Under the pieces are notes generated by a model that worked only from the letters and a program-made list of their open reading frames with translations, ran no database searches and was not told the origin of the DNA. A stretch of DNA of 64,000 nucleotides from Tessaracoccus aquimaris (lineage in GTDB: Bacteria; Actinomycetota; Actinomycetes; Propionibacteriales; Propionibacteriaceae): the NCBI RefSeq assembly GCF_001997345.1, contig NZ_CP019606.1, forward strand, positions 434,001 through 498,000, given 5' to 3'. This document shows positions 36,932-50,265 of the stretch, one piece after another. Position 1 is the first letter of the stretch, and each line of letters starts with the position of its first letter. A program made the translations under genes and the position numbers.

Positions 36932-38197
36932 TCAGCGGCGGTAGGTCTGACGGCCGCGCAGGTAGGTCGCCTCGACGGGGTCGGGCAGCGAACGCCCGTG
37001 GTACGGGTTGTTGCGCGACAGCGACGCGGATGCGGCCCTGTCGACCGTCGCGACCCGCTCGGGGTCGATCAGGACGACGTTGCCGGGTTCTCCGACGGCG
37101 AGCGGCCGCCCCTGGCCGCTCAGCGAGGCGATCCGGGCGGGAGCGTGGCTCATCCGGTCCGCGACGCCTGCCCAGTCGAGACGACCTGGGTTCACCATCG
37201 TCTCGATGACGACGCTCAACGCCTGCTCGAGGCCGAGCATGCCGGGGCGCGCGTCGACGAAGGCGTGGTCCTTGTCCTGCGTCGCGTGTGGGGCGTGGTC
37301 GGTGGCGACCACGTCGATGGTGCCGTCTGCCAGCGCCGCGCGCACGGCCTCGATGTGCTCGTCGGGGCGCAGCGGCGGGTTTACCTTGTAGGTGGTGTCG
37401 TAGCCCATCAGCTCGGCAGTGTTCAGGAGCAGGTGGTGCGGGGTCGCCTCGGCGGTGACGCGGATGCCGCGGGCCTTCGCCCAGCGGATCACGTCGACGC
37501 CCTCGGCGGTCGAGACGTGGCACACGTGCAGGCGGGACCCGGTGGCCTCGGCCAACTGCACGTCGCGGGCGATGATCGTCGACTCCGCGACGCTCGGCCA
37601 GCCGCCCAGTCCGAGCCGGCCCGAGATCTCGCCCTCGTGGCAGCAGGCGCCGGGGCCAGCAAGGTTCGAATCCTGCGCGTGCTGCGCGATGACGCCGTCG
37701 AACGGCTTGACCCATTCGAGCGCCCTGCGCATCAGTTGCGGGTTCATCAGGCAGTTGCCATCGTCGGAGAACATCGTGACGCGGGCCGCGGAGGTGTGCA
37801 TCAGCCCGAGTTCGGCCAACTGTTCTCCCGCGAGACCCTTGGAGATGGCGCCGATCACTGTGACGTCGACGTAGCCTGCGCGCACGCCCAGGTCGTGGAT
37901 GTGCTCGGCCTTCTCCGCGGTGTCGGTGATCGGGGTGGTGTTGGCCATCGCGCACACCGCGGTGAACCCGCCGCGCGCGGCGGCCTGCGAGCCGCTCAGC
38001 ACGGTCTCGGTGTCCTCGCGGCCGGGCTCGCGCAGATGGGTGTGCACGTCGACGAGGCCGGGCAGCGCGATCAGGCCGTCGCAGTCGACGACCTCAGCGC
38101 CGCTGGGCGCCTCGTCGACGAAGAGGCCGTCGTCGGAGATGGTGAGGTCGGTGCGCGTGCCGTCGGGCAGCGTCACGCCGCGCAGCAGGGTAGCCAC
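36932..38197 (-). CDS. pyrC: Dihydroorotase
   Basis: A 421-residue type I dihydroorotase, the third step of pyrimidine synthesis (carbamoyl-aspartate to dihydroorotate). Zinc ligands are visible: DVHTHLREPG (His52, His54), later HVCHVST, and ATDHAPH with the catalytic Asp near residue 303; NPPLRPDEH lies in the substrate loop. GTG 38197 is two bases after the pyrB stop and is preceded by GGGA, so the genes are coupled. This is the canonical actinobacterial pyrR-pyrB-pyrC order; carA/carB are expected further left by comparison with relatives but are not in this window. Confidence 0.95.
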   Translation of the reverse strand: MATLLRGVTLPDGTRTDLTISDDGLFVDEAPSGAEVVDCDGLIALPGLVDVHTHLREPGREDTETVLSGSQAAARGGFTAVCAMANTTPITDTAEKAEHIHDLGVRAGYVDVTVIGAISKGLAGEQLAELGLMHTSAARVTMFSDDGNCLMNPQLMRRALEWVKPFDGVIAQHAQDSNLAGPGACCHEGEISGRLGLGGWPSVAESTIIARDVQLAEATGSRLHVCHVSTAEGVDVIRWAKARGIRVTAEATPHHLLLNTAELMGYDTTYKVNPPLRPDEHIEAVRAALADGTIDVVATDHAPHATQDKDHAFVDARPGMLGLEQALSVVIETMVNPGRLDWAGVADRMSHAPARIASLSGQGRPLAVGEPGNVVLIDPERVATVDRAASASLSRNNPYHGRSLPDPVEATYLRGRQTYRR

Positions 38198-38199
38198 GT

Positions 38200-39144
38200 T
38201 CAGTCCCTTCGATCGGAGCCGGTGTTGCCGGCAAGCAGGTGGTACAGCACGCTCATCCGCACGGCGACCCCGGAGGACACCTGGTCGAGGATGATCGACT
38301 GCGACGCGTCGGCGGCCGCCGACGAGATCTCGAGCCCGCGGTTCATGGGGCCGGGGTGCGCGATGCAGGCGCCGGGCTTGAGCCGGGTGAGGCGCTGCGC
38401 CGTCAGGCCGTAGCCCGCGATGTACTCGCGCTCGGAGGGGAAGAACCCGCCGCTCATCCGCTCGCGCTGGACGCGCAGCATCATCGCGACGTCGACCTCG
38501 GGGAGCACCTCGTCGAGGTCGTAGGTCACCTCGACGCCCCAGTTCTCGACGCCGGGCGGCAGCAGGGTAGGCGGAGCGACGAGCACCACCGAGGCGCCCA
38601 GCTTCTGCAGCAGCAGCACGTTGGATCGGACCACGCGCGAGTGCAGCAGGTCGCCGGTGATGGAGACGCGCTTGCCCTCGATGTCGCCCAGATCGTTGGC
38701 CCGCAGATGGCGTCGGATGGCGTGCGCGTCGAGGAGGGCCTGCGTCGGGTGCTCGTGCATGCCGTCGCCCGCGTTGATCATTGACGCCCGCACCCAGCCG
38801 GCCGCCTGTTGGACGGAGCCGGAGCCCGCGTGGCGCATGATGATGGCGTCGACGCCCATCGCGTCCAACGTCATGAGGGTGTCGCGCATCGACTCGCCCT
38901 TGCTCACCGAACTGCCCTTCGCCGACACGTTGATCGCGTCGGCCGACAGCCACTTGGCGGCCAGCTCGAACGAGGAGCGGGTGCGGGTGGAGTCCTCGAA
39001 GAACAGGTTGACGACCGTGCGGCCCCGCAGTGCTGGAAGCTTCTTGATGGGCCGCGACTGCACGTCGTGCATCTCCTCGGCGGTGGCGAGGATCGTCTCG
39101 ATCTCGTCGCGGGACAGGTCGGCGATGCCGAGCAGGTGCTTCAC
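38200..39144 (-). CDS. pyrB: Aspartate carbamoyltransferase catalytic subunit
   Basis: A 314-residue ATCase catalytic chain. The carbamoyl-phosphate loop STRTRSSF begins at residue 52; [10 protein letters not shown] near 135 and HPGPMNRG near 272 complete the family motifs, and [10 protein letters not shown] near 80 provides the loop contributed to the neighbouring active site. No pyrI regulatory subunit gene is adjacent, as usual in actinobacteria. The start overlaps the pyrR stop by 4 bp. Confidence 0.97.
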   Translation of the reverse strand: MKHLLGIADLSRDEIETILATAEEMHDVQSRPIKKLPALRGRTVVNLFFEDSTRTRSSFELAAKWLSADAINVSAKGSSVSKGESMRDTLMTLDAMGVDAIIMRHAGSGSVQQAAGWVRASMINAGDGMHEHPTQALLDAHAIRRHLRANDLGDIEGKRVSITGDLLHSRVVRSNVLLLQKLGASVVLVAPPTLLPPGVENWGVEVTYDLDEVLPEVDVAMMLRVQRERMSGGFFPSEREYIAGYGLTAQRLTRLKPGACIAHPGPMNRGLEISSAAADASQSIILDQVSSGVAVRMSVLYHLLAGNTGSDRRD

Positions 39145-39680
39145 TTGCCGCCCCTCTCGATCGTGACGAGGTCCTCGCCGTCGGTCTCGGTCAGCGCGAC
39201 CCGGACCCGTTCGGAGCGGGCGGTCGGGATCGACTTGCCGACGATGTCGGCCTGGATCGGCAGTTCTCGGTGGCCGCGGTCGATCAGGGTGACGAGTTGG
39301 ATCGCGCGCGGGCGGCCCAGGTCGGCCAGGGCGTGCAGCGCCGCCTGGATCGTGCGACCGGAGTACAGCACGTCGTCGACCAGCACCACGGTGCGGTCGT
39401 CGATGGTGCCGGGCAGGATCGTGCGTCCGACGGTGCGGGTCGGGTTGGCGCGCAGGTCGTCGCGGTACATGGTGATGTCGAGTTGGCCGACGGGAAGTGC
39501 CTGGCCGTCGCGGGCCGCGATGGCGGCCAGACGCTTGGCCAGCGGCGCCCCACGGGTCAGAATCCCCAGCAGCACGACGCCGTCGGCGCCGTGGTTCCTC
39601 TCCAGGATCTCGTGCGTCATGCGGGTCATCACCCAGCTCATGTCATCGCCAGACAGCATCGCGCGCGTGGTCTCGTCCAT
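39141..39680 (-). CDS. pyrR: Bifunctional pyr operon regulator / uracil phosphoribosyltransferase
   Basis: A 179-residue PRTase-fold protein. [14 protein letters not shown] near residue 97 is the PRPP-binding motif, and [14 protein letters not shown] binds the uracil side. PyrR binds pyr mRNA when UMP is high and reduces operon expression, and often has weak uracil PRTase activity. ATG 39680 has AGGGA a few bases upstream; TAGATT (39706-39711, minus strand) is a likely -10 box, leaving a leader of under 20 nt. That is too short for a classical PyrR attenuator, suggesting control at translation of pyrR itself. It is first in a three-gene overlapping operon. Confidence 0.95.
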   Translation of the reverse strand: MDETTRAMLSGDDMSWVMTRMTHEILERNHGADGVVLLGILTRGAPLAKRLAAIAARDGQALPVGQLDITMYRDDLRANPTRTVGRTILPGTIDDRTVVLVDDVLYSGRTIQAALHALADLGRPRAIQLVTLIDRGHRELPIQADIVGKSIPTARSERVRVALTETDGEDLVTIERGGK

Positions 39681-39931
39681 CGGTTCCCTTCCGGAGTCCG
39701 AGGCGAATCTACCGCAGCGGCGCCCTCGTGTCGGACGATGCCCGTCGGTCGCGCGGGACGCTCCGACCGGCGCAGGCAGCACGGGCTCGGCAATCGCGGG
39801 CTTCGCCAGACTTGCGGTGGCGCGCTCCACAACCGCGGAGACGAGACCGGGCTGCCAGGGCAGATCAGCACCACCATCGGCGACCCGGTGCAGGTCCCCC
39901 CGATCTGCCTACGCGCGTCCGTGGGGACCCC

Positions 39932-40666
39932 TCAGTGGGTGCCCTCGGCCAGGCTCGGTGGGACCGCGTCAGGACGGCCAAGCCGAACCATCACTTCGGC
40001 GGCATCGAAGTACTGGGCCTCGTCGGGCGCAACGATGCTGACAGCCTCATCCAGATACGCGAACTCCGTCGTCATGATGTGCTGCGGCGTCACCGTCAGC
40101 TCGACGAGGGCGACGCGCCCAGCAGAGTCAAGCCGGAGAGAGTAATCGGCACCCGCCAGCCCCGTGGCTCCCGAGCCGGCCTCGAAGAGATGCCAGCTGT
40201 CCTCGAGCCCTGGCCGATCGACCGCGTCGGCCATCTCAAGCGACCTGGCGCGGTGCAGGGTGCCATGGACGGTGCCTGAGTCGTCCTGTGCCGCTGAGGT
40301 CGCACCGAGCAGCCAGTACAGGGGAGTCTGCGGCCCCGAGGCCGGAAAGTCGGGGCCCTGGAACCGGAGCCAGTCGGCCTGGTCCGGGACGGCCAGCGGA
40401 TCGCCATCTCCGTCGCCTTGGCCGATCCACATGAACGCGTCGGTGCCAATGGAGATGACCCTCTGCCATGACGACTGTTCACCCGCGTCGCCCGCGTCGC
40501 CCGCGAGGACGGTGTTGACGAGCATGGCAACGCTTCGCTCGGATGGGTTCATCGTGAATCGGGTGGCCCCGCGATGTCCCTGCGCGCTCAGCCAGCTCTG
40601 ACCGGTGATGGTCGGCGAACGGAGGCTTCTGGCGGCAGCCGCGGCGATCGAATCTGCGTCATTCAT
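39932..40666 (-). CDS. Unrecognised protein of 244 residues
   Basis: A soluble acidic protein without signal peptide or membrane segment. ATG 40666 has AGGGGAA upstream, and the codon pattern is consistent with a real gene. Alternating hydrophobic segments in the second half (YSLRLDSAGRVALVELTVTP, then MTTEFAYLDEAVSIVAP) suggest beta strands, loosely like LolA/LppX-type beta sheets but without the lipoprotein signal. I do not recognise a family. It stands alone between pyrR (same strand, 251 bp away) and a repeat-rich gap, in DNA that may be horizontally acquired. Confidence 0.55.
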   Translation of the reverse strand: MNDADSIAAAAARSLRSPTITGQSWLSAQGHRGATRFTMNPSERSVAMLVNTVLAGDAGDAGEQSSWQRVISIGTDAFMWIGQGDGDGDPLAVPDQADWLRFQGPDFPASGPQTPLYWLLGATSAAQDDSGTVHGTLHRARSLEMADAVDRPGLEDSWHLFEAGSGATGLAGADYSLRLDSAGRVALVELTVTPQHIMTTEFAYLDEAVSIVAPDEAQYFDAAEVMVRLGRPDAVPPSLAEGTH

Positions 40667-40905
40667 GATTCCCCTAACGAAGTCAAAAGCAGAAGATGGG
40701 GCCAGTTGCAGTGCGCGGCCTATCGGGCTCGACGCTATCGCTGAGGTTGGGTTGCCATGGGGATGGAACCCACAAGAGTGGCCGAAGAGGTGCGCAGCTC
40801 ACGGGGCCTGAGCGCGGCGCAGGCGGGCGGTTCTCCCGGCCCATGTCCGGGGGTGAGGGTGGGTCGACCTAGGCGAGGGTCTCCGCGCGGGGTGTGGACA
40901 TCCGG

Positions 40906-40985
40906 TTGAGCAGCATTGTGGGTTCGTTCTGCGACACGCCGGGGTTTGTGGTCGTTGTGGTGATCGAGTGTGGATTGCTGCTCAA
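40906..40985. repeat. 80-bp TTGAGCA element, copy 4 (subfamily B)
   Basis: Exactly 80 bp from TTGAGCAGCATTGTGGG to GGATTGCTGCTCAA. It shares with subfamily A the TTGAGCA/TGCTCAA ends and the TCGTT (offset 18) and CGAG (mirror offset) blocks, but only the outermost arm pairs. Confidence 0.75.
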
Positions 40986-41034
40986 CGCGGGTCGCCGCAG
41001 GCGAGGGTCTCCGCGCGGTGGTGTGGACACCCGG

Positions 41035-41114
41035 TTGAGCAGCATTGTGGGCTCGTTGTGCGACACGCCGGGGTTTGTGGTCGTTGTGGTGATCGAGTGT
41101 GGATTGCTGCTCAA
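41035..41114. repeat. 80-bp TTGAGCA element, copy 5 (subfamily B)
   Basis: The tandem partner of the element at 40906, differing at only a few bases. Same length, ends and internal blocks. Confidence 0.75.
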
Positions 41115-41216
41115 CGCGGGTGCCGCCGGAGAGGTCGACCGCTTCGCCCAGGGTTCCCGCACGGCCGCCTCGGATGACGCCTGCCGGGGCCCGCCATTTC
41201 GGCTAGAGTGCCGACC

Positions 41217-41420
41217 ATGAATCTGCTGCCCCTCGAGGTCCTGCCCGGCTGGCCTGAGCCGGCCCCGGTTTCCGACCTGCACATGTGGCTCCTGCTCGTG
41301 ATCGGCCCGCTGGCCTTCGGCGCCGTCGTCGCGCTCATCGCGTTCGCGCCCCACTTGGCGCGCGGCGGTCGCGAGAAGACCGACGTTGAGTCAAGGGAAC
41401 TCGAGGCCGCGCGGCACTGA
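41217..41420 (+). CDS. Small single-pass membrane protein
   Basis: A 67-residue protein with one membrane helix at about residues 23-45 (MWLLLVIGPLAFGAVVALIAF), a short Pro-rich N-terminus and a charged tail. Proteins of this size and pattern (a Trp-Pro segment, one helix and an Arg/Glu tail) are common, unnamed actinobacterial proteins. ATG 41217 is 7 nt after TAGAGT (41204-41209), consistent with leaderless expression. A good terminator follows at 41439, marking it as a single-gene unit. Confidence 0.65.
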   Translation: MNLLPLEVLPGWPEPAPVSDLHMWLLLVIGPLAFGAVVALIAFAPHLARGGREKTDVESRELEAARH

Positions 41421-41438
41421 CCGCCGGACACTGACGAG

Positions 41439-41464
41439 GGGACGGGCCAGGTGCCCGTCCCTTT
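41439..41464 (+). terminator. Terminator after the small membrane protein gene
   Basis: GGGACGGGC (41439-41447) pairs with GCCCGTCCC (41453-41461), loop CAGGT, followed by TTT. Confidence 0.8.
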
Positions 41465-41500
41465 CTGCGTGCCCGTGAGTTCCCTGTGGAGGCCCTGTCC

Positions 41501-41580
41501 TTGAGCATGTCTGGTAACTCGTTCGTCCTGGTGGCCGTCGAAAAGGTTTGCGACACGAACGAGCAACCAAACATGCTCAA
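41501..41580. repeat. 80-bp TTGAGCA hairpin element, copy 6 (subfamily A)
   Basis: Arms TTGAGCATGTCTGGT (41501-41515) and ACCAAACATGCTCAA (41566-41580) differ by one base; after the two-base mismatch CTCGTTCGT/ACGAACGAG extends the stem by 9 bp. Confidence 0.85.
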
Positions 41581-41731
41581 ACTTCCACCCAGCCGACGGT
41601 TCGGCACGCCTCCACGGGATTCGGCCTCCCACAAGGAGGGGGCCGGGAATAGTGGGCGACACGGGGAGGTTGGGGGTAGATTGAACCGGCTCGACGTGGA
41701 GCCTTCAGCACGATCACATGAAGGGTCCACG

Positions 41732-42933
41732 ATGAGTGAGTTGTCCACCCGCAGGCGGCGCGCCGCGCTGCTCGCGCTAGCGCTCGGCGGCTTCGGCATC
41801 GGCGCGACGGAGTTCGTCGCGATGGGCCTGCTGCCGCAGATCGCCCGGTCGCTGCTCCCCGAACTCTGGGCCTCAAGCCAGGAGGCGGCGCTCGCCCGCG
41901 GCGGCCTAGTCGTCTCCGGCTACGCGCTCGGCGTCGTGATCGGCGCCTTCACCGTCGCCGTCGCCACCGTCCGACTGCCCCGCAAGGTGGCCGTCACCGG
42001 CTTCGCGGTCGCCTTCACGATCGGCTCCCTGCTTTCGGCCGCCGCGCCGACGTTCTGGCTGCTCGTCGCGGCCCGCTTCGTGGCGGCCCTTGCCCACGGC
42101 GCCTACTTCGGCTTCGCGTCCCTGATCGCCGCCGCCATCATGGGCCCCGGCAACCGCGGCAAGGGCATCGCCATGGTGCTCTCGGGGCTGACGGTCGCCA
42201 ACGTGATCGGCGTGCCGCTGATCACCATGCTCGGCCAGCGCACCAACTGGCGGGTCGCCTACCTTGCCGTCGCGGTGATCTTCGCGATCGCGACCGTCGC
42301 GATCGCCGTCGCCGTGCCGCGCCAGCCAGGCAACCCGAACGCAAGCATCCGCGGCGAACTCCGGGTGTTTCGACGGCCGCAGGTCTGGCTCGCGCTCGCC
42401 ATCGGCGCCATCGGGTTCGGCGGCTTCTTCGCCGTCTACTCCTACGTCTCACCCATCGCAACCGAGTTGGCGGGCCTCAGCGAGGGCTGGGTGCCGATCG
42501 CGCTTGTCGTGGTCGGCGTCGGGATGACGCTCGGCGTGCAGGTCGGCGGGCGCCTTGCCGACCGGGGCGCGCTGCGGGCGCTGATCAACCTGTACCCCTG
42601 GTACCTCGGCGCGCTGGTCGTGCTCGCGCTGTTCGCGTCCGAGCCGTGGGTGCTGATGGTCTTCCTGTTCCTGATGGCCGCGCTGTCGTCGGCGATGATG
42701 CCCGCGATCCAGACCCGTCTGCTCGACGTCTCGGGCGACGCTCAGACGCTCGCGTCGGCGCTGAACCACGCCTCGCTCAACATCGGCAACTCGCTCGGTG
42801 CCGCGCTGGGAGGGCTCGTGATCTCGATCGGGCTCGGGTTCTCCGCCCCCGCCTGGGCAGGCGCCGCATTGGGGTCCTGGGTTTGCTGCTCGCGCTCTTC
42901 TCCGGCCTGCTGGAGCGGCGCGGCGCGCGCTGA
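41732..42933 (+). CDS. MFS transporter, DHA1-type exporter (frameshifted near the end)
   Basis: A 12-helix major facilitator of about 400 residues. The N-terminal ALALGGFGIGATEFVAMGLL and the first loop RLPRKVAVTGF are typical of AraJ/DHA1 arabinose-efflux-like and multidrug exporters; GGRLADRGALRALINLYPW marks the second-half loop. The frame breaks inside helix 12: after AGAALG the original frame loses hydrophobicity, while the adjacent frame reads VLGLLLALFSGLLERRGAR and stops at 42933. One missing G in GGGG at 42871-42874 explains it. ATG 41732 has AGGG upstream. Substrate unknown. Confidence 0.85.
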
Positions 42934-42946
42934 CTCAGGACGCGCA

Positions 42947-42978
42947 AACGCCCGGCACCCCGAGGGGCGCCGGGCGTT
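42947..42978. terminator. Bidirectional terminator between MFS and pepN
   Basis: AACGCCCGGC (42947-42956) pairs with GCCGGGCGTT (42969-42978), with CCCC/GGGG inside; T-rich ends occur on both strands. It lies between two convergent genes. Confidence 0.7.
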
Positions 42979-42986
42979 GTCGTTCC

Positions 42987-47807
<4,821 letters not shown>

Positions 47808-47814
47808 TGGGGCC

Positions 47815-48267
47815 ATGCGCATCCACATCGCCACCGACCACGCCGCCTTCGAACTGAAGCAGTACCTCGTCGAGAGGCTGACGGAGGACGGCTTCGACAT
47901 CGTCGACCACGGCGCCTCGGTCTACGACGCGGCCGACGACTACCCGCCGCTCATGATCGCCTGTGGCGAGGCGGTCGCGGCGGAGCCAGGCACGCTCGGG
48001 ATCGTGCTCGGCGGCTCGGGCAACGGCGAACAGATCGCTGCCAACAAGGTGCGCGGCATCCGCGCGGCATTGGCCTACAACGTCGAGTTGGCCGAGTTGG
48101 CCCGCCAGCACAACGACGCCAACGTCGTCGCGCTTGGTGGTCGGATGCAGACGCTGGAGGAGGGCTACGACATCGTGCGCACCTTCCTGGACACCCCGTT
48201 CTCCGAGGAGGAGCGGCACGCGCGCCGGATCGCCATGGTGGAGGCGTACGAGGCCGGAAGATCCTGA
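47815..48267 (+). CDS. rpiB: Ribose-5-phosphate isomerase B
   Basis: A 150-residue isomerase of the pentose phosphate pathway (ribose-5-P to ribulose-5-P). TDHAAFELK near residue 7 and GGSGNGEQIAANKVRGIRA near 66 are the phosphate- and sugar-binding motifs. In the E. coli type a Cys lies in the second motif; here Glu72 occupies the area instead, as in M. tuberculosis RpiB, where a Glu is the catalytic base. It lies 7 bp after the ligA stop on the same strand and may be co-transcribed with ligA. Confidence 0.94.
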   Translation: MRIHIATDHAAFELKQYLVERLTEDGFDIVDHGASVYDAADDYPPLMIACGEAVAAEPGTLGIVLGGSGNGEQIAANKVRGIRAALAYNVELAELARQHNDANVVALGGRMQTLEEGYDIVRTFLDTPFSEEERHARRIAMVEAYEAGRS

Positions 48268-48780
48268 CGGCGTAGGCCGGGTCGTCCGTTCGTCGAGCTT
48301 GTCGAGACGTCCGATGGGCACAGGAGTTACGTCGGTGCCCGGGTCGTCCGTGCCGAGGCCGCCGGTGGCCGGGTTAGGCGTTCGGGTCCCAGTGGGTTTC
48401 GACGCAGCCGGTGGCGACTGCGTCGCCCGGCTGGCTCAACCAGCGGGTCCGTTCGTCGAGCTTGTCGAGACCGATGGCACAGGATTGCGTCGGTGGTCGG
48501 GCTGGGCGTTCGGGCGTGGGTGGCCGGGTTGGGCGTTCGGGCCCAGTGGGTTTCGACGCAGCCGGTGGCGACTTCGTCGCCCGGCTGGCTCAACCAACAT
48601 GCGACGTCGTCGCCCGGCCGGCTCAACCAGCGGGGCCGTTCGTCGAGCTTGTCGAGACGTCCGATTACCCCGGCTGACCTCAATAGCCTGTCCGACCGAG
48701 GCAGTGTCGTCGCCCGGCCGGCTCAGCTGATGGCGCCCGGCAGGGGATAGTGTTACTCCGTCCCCGATTGGAGGAGAGCT
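48268..48780. repeat. Gene-free repeat cluster (TCGAGCTTGTCGA / GGCTCAACCA motifs)
   Basis: No gene is seen. TTCGTCGAGCTTGTCGAGA occurs near 48288, 48450 and 48639. The block GTGGGTTTCGACGCAGCCGG followed by GCCCGGCTGGCTCAACCA occurs near 48394 and 48546, with shorter GCCCGGCCGGCTCA pieces near 48611 and 48708. Similar motifs appear in the 14978-15654 cluster, and such GAGCTTGTCGA repeats are common in Propionibacteriaceae and Microbacteriaceae intergenic DNA. Confidence 0.75.
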
Positions 48781-49251
48781 ATGTCGGCTCCCTTGCCTGT
48801 TCCCCGGCCGTCCGAACCGTCCTGGGAGCGCTTCACCGCAGACCCGCGCAGGCCGCGCAACGCGCCGGTGCGCGTCGGCCACGCCGACCGTGACCTGATT
48901 GCGGACATGCTCGCCGACGCCTACGCCTTCGGGAGGCTGGACACCGACGAGTACAACGACCGGCTCGACCAGGCGATGGAGATCAAGACCGTCGGCGAGA
49001 TCCTGCCCCTGGTGGGCGACCTCGCCGCCGCGGGCACCAGGGATCCGCACAGGGACCCATCCCGAGGCCGCAAGGTCGCCTCGAGCATCCTCTACCTGAT
49101 CGCCTTCTCCGTCGTCGCCCTCAACGTGGTGATCTGGGCGCTCGCGAGCGTCTCAGCGGCGCAACTGCTCTACTTCTGGCCCATGTGGGTCGCGGTCGGC
49201 ATGCTGGTTCCGGTCATCATCGCCTACGCCCTCGGGCGATCGAACGACTGA
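48781..49251 (+). CDS. DUF1707 and 2TM membrane protein
   Basis: A 156-residue protein. Residues 29-82 (VRVGHADRDLIADMLADAYAFGRLDTDEYNDRL, then a conserved Asp-Leu end) match DUF1707, a small N-terminal domain found on many actinobacterial membrane proteins. Two membrane helices follow at about 100-122 and 128-150. Function is unknown; members have been linked loosely to envelope stress. The RBS GGAGGAGAG lies just before ATG 48781. Confidence 0.85.
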   Translation: MSAPLPVPRPSEPSWERFTADPRRPRNAPVRVGHADRDLIADMLADAYAFGRLDTDEYNDRLDQAMEIKTVGEILPLVGDLAAAGTRDPHRDPSRGRKVASSILYLIAFSVVALNVVIWALASVSAAQLLYFWPMWVAVGMLVPVIIAYALGRSND

Positions 49252-49353
49252 GTCGGGAACGCGCCGCGGCAGCAGGCGCGCCCGGATCGACCGGTCCCTG
49301 TCGACCAGGCCGGAGACGCCGTCCCGGCCGAACTCGCGCGGTGCTTCGCTCAT
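49153..49353 (-). CDS. Small conserved-looking protein divergent from nei
   Basis: A 66-residue frame starting at ATG 49353. Seven bases upstream (minus strand, 49361-49366) is TAGGAT, the same -10 spacing as other leaderless genes here. The first part, EFGRDGVSGLVDRDRSIRAR, looks like an ordered conserved motif; the second part is antisense to the end of the DUF1707 gene and may be spurious, perhaps because of another base loss. I recognise no function. Confidence 0.4.
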   Translation of the reverse strand: MSEAPREFGRDGVSGLVDRDRSIRARLLPRRVPDSVVRSPEGVGDDDRNQHADRDPHGPEVEQLRR

Positions 49354-49387
49354 GGGGCACATCCTACTGACGCGCTAGATTGGCCCG

Positions 49388-50265
49388 ATGCCTGAGGGTC
49401 ACGTCATTCACCGCCTTGCCGACGCCGTCACGGACACCTTCGCCGACCGGAGCGTCGCCGTCAGTTCCCCGCAGGGGCGCTTCGACGTGAGCAGCCTCGT
49501 CGGCGTCCCCATCGAGCGCGGCGAGGCGGTCGGCAAGCACCTGTTCATCGACTTCGCCGACGGGCAGGTCGTCCACATCCACCTCGGCCTGATCGGCAAG
49601 TTCCACTTCGAACCGCACGCCGAGCCATGGGGAGAGGTCCGGCTGAGGATCACCGACGGCGTCACCGACGCCGACCTGCGCGGGCCGCAATGGTGCCGCA
49701 TCATCACCACCCCGAGAAGGACGCGGTGGTCGCCGCCAGCGGGCCCGACCCGCTCCGCCCCGACGCGGACCCGGACCGGGGCTACGCGCGGGTGCGACGC
49801 TCCGGCAAGTCGATCGCCGCGCTGCTGATGGACCAGAAGGTCGCCGCGGGGGTGGGCAACATCTTCCGCGCCGAGGTGCTGTTCCGGCACCGCATCGACC
49901 CGGCCACCCCGGGACGCGAGATCGACCACCGCACCTGGCGGGTGCTGTGGGACGACCTCGTCGACCTGATGGCCTACGCCAAGGTGCACGGCCGTATCGA
50001 CACCGTCCGCGACGAACACTCGCCCGAGGCGCAGGGACGCCCCGCCCGGGTCGACCGGCACGGCGGCGAGGTCTACGTGTACCGGCGCGCCGACCTGCCC
50101 TGCCATGTCTGCGGCACCCCCGTGCGTTCCTCGACGCTGGAGGGGCGCAATCTCTACTGGTGCCCGAAGTGCCAACGCCGCAAGTCGGCCCCCGTGCCTG
50201 ACCGACGTAATAGGCTCGATGTTCATGGAGTGGAGCCGCTACTCAGCCGTCCTGTTCGACCTTGA
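49388..50265 (+). CDS. Fpg/Nei family DNA glycosylase (frameshifted)
   Basis: A protein of about 290 residues, the second Fpg/Nei enzyme in the window. MPEGHVIHRLAD supplies Pro2 and Glu3; GKHLFIDFADG carries the conserved Lys; ALLMDQKVAAGVGNIFRAEVLF is the H2TH region; CHVCG ... YWCPKCQ is the zinc finger. The frame breaks near residue 108: WCRIITTP continues in the adjacent frame as EKDAVVAASGPDPLRPD. One missing C in CCCC (49710-49713) repairs it. TAGATT lies 6 nt before ATG 49388, consistent with leaderless expression. M. tuberculosis nei1 has the same neighbours. The C-terminal tail overlaps the next gene start by about 40 bp. Confidence 0.88.

Larger units (their letters stand above)
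40667..41216. repeat. Gene-poor interval with a 128/129-bp tandem duplication
   Basis: Units 40871-40998 and 40999-41127 are near-identical direct repeats, both starting AGGCGAGGGTCTCCGCGCGG. Each contains one 80-bp TTGAGCA element of subfamily B. The first 200 bp (40667-40870) holds no clear gene; a short frame from about 40759 reads RVAEEVRSSRGLSAAQAG, which resembles the start of an XRE regulator but breaks off. Confidence 0.75.
41421..41731. other. Intergenic interval holding a terminator and hairpin element
   Basis: Apart from the terminator at 41439 and the hairpin repeat at 41501-41580, no gene or RNA is seen. The last 150 bp is the presumed leader of the MFS gene. Confidence 0.6.

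Noticed and set aside
39681..39790. PyrR-type attenuator leader
   Set aside because: The likely transcript start leaves under 20 nt of leader and no antiterminator/terminator pair is visible.
40871..41127. CRISPR array
   Set aside because: Only two units of 128-129 bp without short regular spacers and without cas genes.
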